Both the position numbers and the translations under genes were made by a program. Shown here piece by piece: positions 1 to 5,235 of a stretch of 17,029 nt of DNA (its first letter is position 1; each line of letters begins with the position of its first letter). The stretch is from Opitutia bacterium. GTDB taxonomy: Bacteria > Verrucomicrobiota > Verrucomicrobiia > Opitutales > JANYEO01. The DNA lies in assembly GCA_025363025.1 (NCBI GenBank), contig JANYEO010000090.1, positions 1 through 17,029 on the forward strand, given 5' to 3'. The notes under the pieces were generated by a model that ran no database searches, was not told the origin of the DNA, and saw only the letters and a program-made list of their open reading frames with translations.

Positions 1-210
1 AAAGGCATAAGGCGACAATGTACGGCTGGAACTCATACTGGCACTGGGCAACATCGGGTGCACAACCCCTCCAATTTTACGGAGCGTGTCATATAAAACG
101 ATCCCCACACAGGAGCCAACGCCATAGAGACTAAGCACGCCCCCCTCCTGGCCTTTTTGAGCCCCGACGCCTCCCATTTCGATAATCTGAGAATCTACAG
201 AAAATGCCAT
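1..210 (-). CDS. CheD-like chemotaxis protein (second copy, partial)
   Basis: The gene reads leftward from an ATG at 210-208 and runs off the left edge, so only the first 70 residues are visible. The fragment has the CheD core GVGSCVGIVLYD (cysteine at residue 34) and GGVVHPMLP (histidine at 51). The Cys-His spacing of 17 is the same as in known CheD receptor deamidases, which act on glutamines of methyl-accepting receptors. The residue six before the cysteine, threonine in characterised CheD and in the neighbouring copy, is leucine here (L28), so activity may be altered or lost. It starts 25 bp after the intact cheD and is the last visible gene of the operon. It is either a divergent paralog with a binding role or an active variant; the missing C-terminus prevents a firmer statement. 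Confidence 0.8.
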   Translation of the reverse strand, partial: MAFSVDSQIIEMGGVGAQKGQEGGVLSLYGVGSCVGIVLYDTLRKIGGVVHPMLPSASMSSSRTLSPYAF

Positions 211-235
211 AAATAGATATGAAAAAAGAGGATCC

Positions 236-766
236 CTAGGGGAAGGTATAGAATTTTTGAACCCCAGAGGTCTTCACTTCTACAATTCCGGTTGCGATGC
301 TAAAATGCAAGGTTCTGTTATTCGTGCCCCCCAATGCTTCCCCCAATATAGGTATGCCTAGTTTTGCAAGCAAAGCTTTTATTTGAATGTTATTGCGCTC
401 CCCGATACGAAAAATATCACTCGCAATAGCCATACAAGCGCCGCCGGCCATAAAAGCTTTTAAGCGAGACCGCTGAACCCTGAATCCATCTAAAAGACGG
501 AGTAACTCTGTAAGGCCTGTATCGGCAAACATAGCGGGCTGCATAGCGGCTTTTTTAGGATTAATAGTGGAATCCGAAAGCATAAGGTGTAAAAGGCCCC
601 CAACCTTGGCCTGTGTATCATAAAGAATCAGACCAATACAGGAACCCAATGCATACGTACTAATGATGGTGTTTGGATTATTCGCCACAGCAACATCCCC
701 AACGCCTACAGTAATGGCTTGTTTAAATAGATTACCGGATAGCGAGGGAGCTCCACCCATAAACAT
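236..766 (-). CDS. cheD: Chemoreceptor glutamine deamidase CheD
   Basis: This 176-residue protein matches the CheD family in length and motifs. CheD deamidates specific glutamines on methyl-accepting chemotaxis proteins and, in several bacteria, takes part in adaptation with CheC. The catalytic triad seen in known CheD is present with correct spacing: T37, C43 in ALGSCIG and H60 in GGLLHLML. The region AFMAGGACM and the C-terminal part with EALGGTNNRTLHF also fit the family. The ATG overlaps the stop of the upstream gene by one base (TAATG), which suggests translational coupling. A second ATG at codon 3 (762-760) is an equally possible start. No Shine-Dalgarno sequence is seen. No cheC, cheB or cheR is visible in the window. 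Confidence 0.93.
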   Translation of the reverse strand: MFMGGAPSLSGNLFKQAITVGVGDVAVANNPNTIISTYALGSCIGLILYDTQAKVGGLLHLMLSDSTINPKKAAMQPAMFADTGLTELLRLLDGFRVQRSRLKAFMAGGACMAIASDIFRIGERNNIQIKALLAKLGIPILGEALGGTNNRTLHFSIATGIVEVKTSGVQKFYTFP

Positions 767-1278
767 TAGGCAATAACAACTGAAACAGGAAAAGAAGCCT
801 GCACCTGGCTAGCCAAGCGTCCCAAAGAAAGAGTAGGATCTAAAGCAGCAGAAGCTTCAAGCGCATAAAGCTGATGCAAGCGAGCCCCAGCTTCGGCCAA
901 AGCCTCTGTTTGCAAAGGAAAAGTAGCCCCTTTGTCATCCCTCAAAAAAATACTACCACTGGCGTCTTGCTCCAAACAAATAGGCACTGTCGCCGTACGG
1001 GACCAATTGGCAACAGCAGGATCTGCCAATAACGCCTCCGTCATATCTGACAGATGGGCATGCAGCCCCCCAATATCGCGCACTTCATTTTGCTCTAGGT
1101 AAGGGCGTAAATCAACCGTAGTGTCCTCAAGTTCTGCCGTTAAATGCTGATCAAAAGAAACGGTGGGGCGAGAAGCTGCAGGAGAGGCTAAGTCTTTGAC
1201 ACTACTTAGGCCTTTGATCGTCTCTTGGGCGAGGGAGACACCGGCGCTAGCTAAGCCAATTAATGCGATAGGATTCAT
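766..1278 (-). CDS. Hypothetical protein in chemotaxis operon
   Basis: I do not recognise this 170-residue protein. It starts with a short weakly hydrophobic stretch (IALIGLASAGVSLA, residues 4-17) without a clear signal peptidase site, followed by a Ser/Ala/Pro-rich segment and a mainly acidic, helical-looking body. There are no cysteine clusters, nucleotide-binding motifs or strong transmembrane helices; the only cysteine is in the segment VPICLEQDA. It lies between cheW (25 bp upstream) and cheD (one-base overlap), so it is almost certainly co-transcribed with them and probably serves chemotaxis or flagellar function. That role is inferred from position only. The reading frame is open from an ATG with no Shine-Dalgarno sequence. 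Confidence 0.75.
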   Translation of the reverse strand: MNPIALIGLASAGVSLAQETIKGLSSVKDLASPAASRPTVSFDQHLTAELEDTTVDLRPYLEQNEVRDIGGLHAHLSDMTEALLADPAVANWSRTATVPICLEQDASGSIFLRDDKGATFPLQTEALAEAGARLHQLYALEASAALDPTLSLGRLASQVQASFPVSVVIA

Positions 1279-1303
1279 ATAATAAACAAAGCGAGCGCGC
1301 TTA

Positions 1304-1789
1304 CTAGCTAGAGGAACGTTCGTCCTCTAGCAGGCGTGTTAAATTGAGCAGGGTAAAAGAGTGGCCATCGATATCGACAATCCCCTCTGTCCATTCACGG
1401 TGAATACTAGTGCCAAGGTCGGGGGTTTCCTCATAAGGGCAATCGGCAAGCTCTATCACGGCCTCAACTGAGTCTACCACAAGGGCAGCCGTTGTTGGGC
1501 CCCTATCTGCAAAGATAACGTGGCTTACAATCATGCAAACCTTCTTCGACTCTTCGGCTTGTTTTAAATTGAGCTTCTCGCGCAAATCGTAAACAGGGAC
1601 AACCTTCCCCCTCAGGTTAACAACGCCTCGAATATGGGCGGGCATACAAGGAACCGGGGTTATCCGTTGATCCCGGACAATCTCAAGGACATCATTCACA
1701 GAAACAGCATAACCTTCTGCCGCTAAACGAAAGGTTAGATATTTGCCACGAATAGTGGTTTTATTTTCTGCTAAGGTTGCGGTTGTCAT
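1304..1789 (-). CDS. cheW: Chemotaxis coupling protein CheW
   Basis: A single-domain CheW of 161 residues, the usual length. CheW links chemoreceptors to the kinase CheA in membrane-bound arrays. The sequence has the expected two-subdomain SH3-like pattern: an early strand region GKYLTFRLAAEGYAVSV, the segment VNDVLEIVRDQRITPVPCMPAHIRGVV, and the hallmark NLRGKVVPVYDLR near residues 57-70. A second half with ALVVDSVEAVIEL and GIVDIDGHSFTLLNLTRLL follows. It starts 17 bp after the stop of the response regulator gene and is followed after 25 bp by the hypothetical gene, consistent with one operon. The ATG at 1789 has no Shine-Dalgarno sequence upstream. Confidence 0.95.
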   Translation of the reverse strand: MTTATLAENKTTIRGKYLTFRLAAEGYAVSVNDVLEIVRDQRITPVPCMPAHIRGVVNLRGKVVPVYDLREKLNLKQAEESKKVCMIVSHVIFADRGPTTAALVVDSVEAVIELADCPYEETPDLGTSIHREWTEGIVDIDGHSFTLLNLTRLLEDERSSS

Positions 1790-1806
1790 AAGGATATATT
1801 CAGGGG

Positions 1807-3075
1807 TTAAACATACACTAAAAGGCGCTGACTGATAGGGTCGACCATGTTGTGATCAGTAATCTTCTTCAGGATTTTTTCACTCAAATTAGTTTCTTCC
1901 GGGATAAGCAAAAGCCCTCCGGGGCTGTAAATACCACGAGCAAGGACCATACCGGCTTGAAGCTCTGCCAGGAGTACTTCTTTGATATGCCGCGGCAATT
2001 GCATGGGCTGAGTTGATTTTAAAAACAACCGAACAGCCTCAGGATCAAATGCTTTGCCTGACTCCCTTATAACGGCCTCTACCGCTTCTGACTGCGGCAA
2101 GGCACATTCAACATAATAAACTGCAACAGCCAAAATACGAGCAGTTTCTGGAATAGCGTACATAGCAAACCCATCTGGATAACCGCTCCCATCCCAACGC
2201 TCGTGATGGGCACGAATAGTGGCGCCTACCTCCGCTAAATCATCAATAAAAGCCGCAATCGTTTGCCCATAAACAGGGTGATTATTAACTAAAAGTTGCT
2301 CGTTCTCCGTAAGGGTATGAGGGGCCTGACGGGCTTTTGTAATAAGAGCCCGAGAGATGCCGAGCAGACCAATATTTTGCAACCAGGCACTGACTTTTAA
2401 CACATGGGCTGCGTGATCGCCTAACAGACCGGTCTCCGCCATGCGGGTGCAAAGATCGACAATGGCTTTTGTCTCCTTCCCCAGCATAGGGTGATAGGTA
2501 TTGATAATGCGGTAGCAAAGCTCAAGCGAATGATTAAAATTGTGCGTAAGGGCTTGATGAGCAGAATCTAAGGCACGTTTACTGATAGAGAGCTCGTGTA
2601 TCTTTTCCTCCAACTGCGTATTGGACTGAACAAGCCGTTGATTCAAGGTTTGCGTATCCCGCTGCAACTGGCTGTTGACCTCTAAAAGTTGATGCCGCTG
2701 GGTTGCATTTTTAACGGTTGCGACTAATTCTTCACGCACCCAAGGCTTAGCTAAAAAACGAAAAATCTCCCCCTTATTAACGGCATCGATAACTGTCTTA
2801 AGCGTTAAGACACCCGTAATTAAAACACGCGACGCATTGGGCTGAATATCTTTGAGCTGCGAAAACAACTCTAAGCCTGTCATTTCCGGCATGAGATGAT
2901 CGGAAACTATAACGTTAAAGGACTCTCGCTTAGCAAGAGCTAGAGCCTCAATGGCCGAGTTAGATGTAGTGACTTTATAACCTTCCAACCCTATCGTTTC
3001 GGATAGGGCAAGTAATACGATTTCGTCATCGTCAACAATTAAGACCGATGCATTTGCGGGGCCGTGAGCAACCAT
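1807..3075 (-). CDS. Response regulator with degenerate HD-GYP domain
   Basis: This 422-residue protein has a receiver domain at about 9-125 with all key residues present: D16/D17 of the acidic pocket, phosphoacceptor D59 in VSDHLMP, T87 and K110. A helical, probably coiled-coil linker follows at about 125-175. A domain resembling HD-GYP cyclic-di-GMP phosphodiesterases spans about 180-345. It keeps HHERWDGSGYP (290-300) and the HPxxG histidine H266, but the HD pair itself reads QN (Q233 N234) where LHDIG is expected, and the later VAD aspartate is V319. Metal-dependent hydrolysis is therefore unlikely, and the domain may bind ligand or partner instead. The C-terminal tail (about 360-422, with LQAGMVLARGIYSPGGLLLI) resembles tails found in other RpfG-like regulators. 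It is first in the operon and is presumably phosphorylated by CheA. Confidence 0.9.
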   Translation of the reverse strand: MVAHGPANASVLIVDDDEIVLLALSETIGLEGYKVTTSNSAIEALALAKRESFNVIVSDHLMPEMTGLELFSQLKDIQPNASRVLITGVLTLKTVIDAVNKGEIFRFLAKPWVREELVATVKNATQRHQLLEVNSQLQRDTQTLNQRLVQSNTQLEEKIHELSISKRALDSAHQALTHNFNHSLELCYRIINTYHPMLGKETKAIVDLCTRMAETGLLGDHAAHVLKVSAWLQNIGLLGISRALITKARQAPHTLTENEQLLVNNHPVYGQTIAAFIDDLAEVGATIRAHHERWDGSGYPDGFAMYAIPETARILAVAVYYVECALPQSEAVEAVIRESGKAFDPEAVRLFLKSTQPMQLPRHIKEVLLAELQAGMVLARGIYSPGGLLLIPEETNLSEKILKKITDHNMVDPISQRLLVYV

Positions 3076-3076
3076 A

Positions 3077-3102
3077 AGGGGTAAGAGAAAAGGGGTAAGA
3101 GA
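3077..3102. repeat. Tandem 12-bp repeat in the operon leader
   Basis: The 12-mer AGGGGTAAGAGA occurs twice, at 3077-3088 and 3091-3102, with a period of 14 bp. It lies between the start codon of the response regulator (3075) and the possible -10 element at 3102-3107. The coding-strand leader therefore reads TCTCTTACCCCT twice, a pyrimidine-rich sequence with no Shine-Dalgarno. It could be an operator, a leader element, or a simple duplication. Confidence 0.7.
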
Positions 3103-3131
3103 TAATACAATGTATGTGTTATAATAATCAA
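3102..3131 (-). promoter_or_regulatory. Possible housekeeping-type promoter for the chemotaxis operon
   Basis: On the minus strand, TTGATT (3131-3126) and TATTAT (3107-3102) are separated by 18 bp, close to sigma-70 consensus. Transcription would begin near 3095, about 20 bases before the ATG at 3075. The segment is AT-rich, so chance matches are likely. It would act alongside the better sigma-28-like site further upstream. Confidence 0.3.
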
Positions 3132-3229
3132 CTATTTAAGAGATACTAATCGAGAATACTCTAAAAATTAAATCACAAATAATTGATAAAAAATCAGAAA
3201 GGATAAAAAGCAGCGAATGAGTAAATCCA

Positions 3230-3256
3230 TTATCGGCCTATTATTTAAAAAGTTAA
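3230..3256 (-). promoter_or_regulatory. Sigma-28 (FliA)-type promoter of the chemotaxis operon
   Basis: The minus strand has TTAACTTT at 3256-3249, an 11-bp spacer, and GCCGATAA at 3237-3230. The enterobacterial FliA consensus is TAAAGTTT-N11-GCCGATAA, so the -10 matches 8 of 8, the -35 matches 6 of 8, and the spacing is exact. It points toward the response regulator-cheW-cheD operon, with a predicted start near 3222 and a leader of about 150 bases. Sigma-28 normally drives late flagellar and chemotaxis genes, which fits the genes downstream. Known from family: the consensus. Inferred: that this organism's sigma-28 uses it. Confidence 0.7.
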
Positions 3257-3304
3257 ACCATTGAAATATTAACAAAAAAGCATATTAAGTGCCTGTTTTA
3301 AAAT

Positions 3305-3428
3305 AAGATCAGCCCTATAATGCCTTAATTTGAAGGAACTTGTAGGACGAAGTAACGAGTGTACATACAATACTCGAGGAACGACAACCGACCAAGAACT
3401 CAAAAGAATAGTATTATAAGGCGATCTT
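3305..3428. repeat. Interspersed palindromic element, copy 1
   Basis: About 124 bp, bounded by AAGATC (3305-3310) and its inverse GATCTT (3423-3428). The central part shares TGTAGGACGAAG, CGAGTGTACAT, ACTCGAGGAACG and CGACAACCGACCA with the other two copies, and it folds on itself through CGAGT/ACTCG and further out. The outer arms differ in sequence from those of copies 2 and 3, but still pair with each other (GCCCTATAAT on the left with ATTATAAGGC on the right, one mismatch). It lies in the divergent spacer upstream of parA. It encodes no protein. Confidence 0.88.
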
Positions 3429-3440
3429 GGTGTTTTATCG

Positions 3441-3469
3441 TTGAGCTATGGCCTATTTCCGCCTTTATA
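3441..3469 (+). promoter_or_regulatory. Weak promoter candidate for parA
   Basis: TTGAGC (3441-3446) and TTTATA (3464-3469) are 17 bp apart, 50 bp upstream of the parA ATG. The -35 is good, but the -10 matches only three of six consensus bases; an alternative -10, TATAGG, would give a 19-bp spacer. This is the best candidate in the 90 bp between the palindromic element and parA. Confidence 0.22.
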
Positions 3470-3518
3470 GGAGTTCAACGATTCAATATTTCACTCAAAG
3501 AGTACATCTCGCACGTAC

Positions 3519-4307
3519 ATGGCTGCTAAGGTTTTCGCTATTGCTAATCAAAAGGGGGGGGTCGGTAAATCGACTACCGCCATCAACTTGTCTGTCGGCC
3601 TTGCCAATAAGGGGGTACCTACCCTGCTGATTGACTTAGACCCGCAAGCCAATGCTACGAGTGGGCTGGGCCTCATTAAAACAGCGGGAAGCAGCTTATA
3701 TGGGCCTCTCCATGGAGAAGGGATGGCCATGGACAAAATCCAGCCTATTAATGAGCATAAAAACCTTTGGATTTTGCCATCTGAAGTGGATATGGCGGCT
3801 TTGGAGATTGAACTCGCTCAACGGCCGGATTATTTGCATTCCCTCCGTCAGTGTTTAGAGCCGGTGATCAAATCAGATCAATTTCGAGCTATCATTTTCG
3901 ATTGCCCTCCGGCGTTAGGCCTCATCTCTATGAATGCCTTGGCTGCAGCGGATTATTTACTAGTTGCCCTACAATGTGAATATATGGCGATGGAAGGTTT
4001 ACAACAAATCCTTGGCGTTGTTCAAAAATTAAAAGATGCGGGGACTAATACTACGCTCGAAGTCGGTGGTATTTTAATGACGATGTATGATGTGCGAACG
4101 AACCTCTCCCGCCAGGTAGACCAAGAGGTGCGCTCTCACTTCGAAAAACTGGTTTTTGATACGATCGTCCCACGCTCCGTTCGCTTGAGCGAAGCGCCTA
4201 GTTTTGGACAATCCATTTTTGATTATGACCCGCTAAGCCCAGGGGCCGTCGCTTATAAAAAGCTAACGCAAGAAGTGATTAAGCGCTTTGGCCTCAAAGA
4301 TAACTAA
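3519..4307 (+). CDS. parA: Chromosome-partitioning ATPase ParA (Soj)
   Basis: A 262-residue ParA/Soj ATPase of standard length. ParA binds DNA non-specifically as an ATP dimer and, with ParB and parS, segregates the replication origin region. The deviant Walker A motif QKGGVGKST occupies residues 11-19, with the signature lysine K12 and the P-loop lysine K17. LLIDLDPQANAT (36-47) is the Walker A' region, and FDCPPALG near residue 128 is Walker B. The C-terminal part with RSVRLSEAPSFGQSI is typical of chromosomal Soj. There is no parB next to it: rnc follows and overlaps its end or starts just after. The ATG follows a weakly conserved leader with no Shine-Dalgarno. A run of eight G residues (3554-3561) falls in the Walker A codons. 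Confidence 0.95.
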   Translation: MAAKVFAIANQKGGVGKSTTAINLSVGLANKGVPTLLIDLDPQANATSGLGLIKTAGSSLYGPLHGEGMAMDKIQPINEHKNLWILPSEVDMAALEIELAQRPDYLHSLRQCLEPVIKSDQFRAIIFDCPPALGLISMNALAAADYLLVALQCEYMAMEGLQQILGVVQKLKDAGTNTTLEVGGILMTMYDVRTNLSRQVDQEVRSHFEKLVFDTIVPRSVRLSEAPSFGQSIFDYDPLSPGAVAYKKLTQEVIKRFGLKDN

Positions 4308-5025
4308 ATCAGGATCAAAGCAAGGCGTGGAAAACTCGCTGCAGTATGCGTTTAAAAACCCACCTCTTTTGGAGGAAGCCCTAACGCACCCTTCTTTTGC
4401 GCATGTCATGGGCAAAACCCATAGGCACTATGAACGATTAGAGTTTTTAGGAGATGCAATTTTGGGGGCGGTACAAGCAGACAAGCTCTTTCAACTCTTC
4501 CCTGAGGTCGATGAAGGTTTTTTGGCACAGGCAAAAAGTGCACTGGGAAAAGGGACTTTATTGGCCCAAATTGCAATAGCCCTGGACCTACCTTTTCACA
4601 TCAAGTTAAGCCCGGGGGAAATTGCACAAGGAGGGAAAATGAAACCCAACCTCCTCGCCAGTGGGTGGGAAGCTATTATTGGGGCTATCTTCCTCGATGG
4701 AGGGTATGAAGCGGCTAAAAAAACTATCCTGGCAAGTTACGAGGCCCTCTTCCCTGAAGGATTAAGCCGGAGCGCAATTGAAACTCTCCTACAAAGCGAT
4801 AACCCAAAAGGCCGCCTGCAAGAGCACTTCCAAGGCCACAGCGCCCATGCAACGCTAGAATATACTCTTACTGATACTCACGGGCCGGACCATAATAAAC
4901 GTTATCATGTCTGTGTTAAGCGCTGTGATACGGGCGAAATTTTAGGCGAAGGAAAAGGCTCTTCCAAAAAAATGGCGGAAGAAGAAGCCGCAGGAACCGC
5001 TCTTCAAAAACTGACCAAGCACTAA
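4288..5025 (+). CDS. rnc: Ribonuclease III
   Basis: RNase III cuts double-stranded RNA, including rRNA precursors. The 245-residue frame has the endonuclease domain (about 15-155) with signature ERLEFLGDAIL. E49, E52 and D56 correspond to E. coli E38, E41 and D45, and E128 to E117. The residue corresponding to E. coli D114 is serine (S125 in LLASGWEAIIGAIFLD). A double-stranded-RNA-binding domain follows at about 172-243 (NPKGRLQEHFQ through GSSKKMAEEEAAGTALQKL). The longest frame begins with TTG at 4288, overlapping parA by 20 bases. A GTG at 4327 gives 232 residues, nearer the E. coli length of 226, and has AGGA 12 bases before it, so either start is possible. Co-directional spacing suggests an operon with parA. 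Confidence 0.95.
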   Translation: MASKITKSGSKQGVENSLQYAFKNPPLLEEALTHPSFAHVMGKTHRHYERLEFLGDAILGAVQADKLFQLFPEVDEGFLAQAKSALGKGTLLAQIAIALDLPFHIKLSPGEIAQGGKMKPNLLASGWEAIIGAIFLDGGYEAAKKTILASYEALFPEGLSRSAIETLLQSDNPKGRLQEHFQGHSAHATLEYTLTDTHGPDHNKRYHVCVKRCDTGEILGEGKGSSKKMAEEEAAGTALQKLTKH

Positions 5026-5107
5026 AACACCCCTTCTGCAATCGCTGCATAATAACTTGTTTCAACAAAACACAGAGAATTTCAATTTTTGAACTTTCGA
5101 AATTATG

Positions 5108-5235
5108 AAGAGACCGATTGCAAAATGCTTTGATTTTGAGGAATTTGTAGGACGAAGCGACGAATGTACATACGGTACTTGAGGAGCGACAACCGACCAA
5201 AAACTCATAAAGCATGCATTATGCAACGGTCTCTT
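5108..5235. repeat. Interspersed palindromic element, copy 2
   Basis: About 128 bp, bounded by AAGAGACC (5108-5115) and its exact inverse GGTCTCTT (5228-5235). The left arm, ATTGCAAAATGC, pairs with the right arm, GCATTATGCAAC. The centre carries the shared segments TTTGTAGGACGAAGCGACGA and GAGCGACAACCGACCAAAAA. It is very similar to copy 3 throughout, including the arms. It lies between rnc and mfd, and its right arm contains the likely mfd start codon at 5221. Confidence 0.9.

Larger units (their letters stand above)
3076..3518. other. Divergent intergenic region between chemotaxis operon and parA
   Basis: This 443-bp spacer separates the leftward response regulator gene from rightward parA. 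Its left part (about 3103-3304) is strongly AT-rich and carries the sigma-28-like site and the possible housekeeping promoter. Positions 3305-3428 are copy 1 of the palindromic element. The remaining 90 bp before parA hold a weak promoter candidate. I see no convincing open reading frame; a 60-codon frame starting at 3448 overlaps parA out of frame and looks spurious. Confidence 0.8.

Noticed and set aside
3448..3630. 60-codon plus-strand frame upstream of and overlapping parA
   Set aside because: It overlaps the parA Walker A coding sequence in another frame and has no recognisable protein character.
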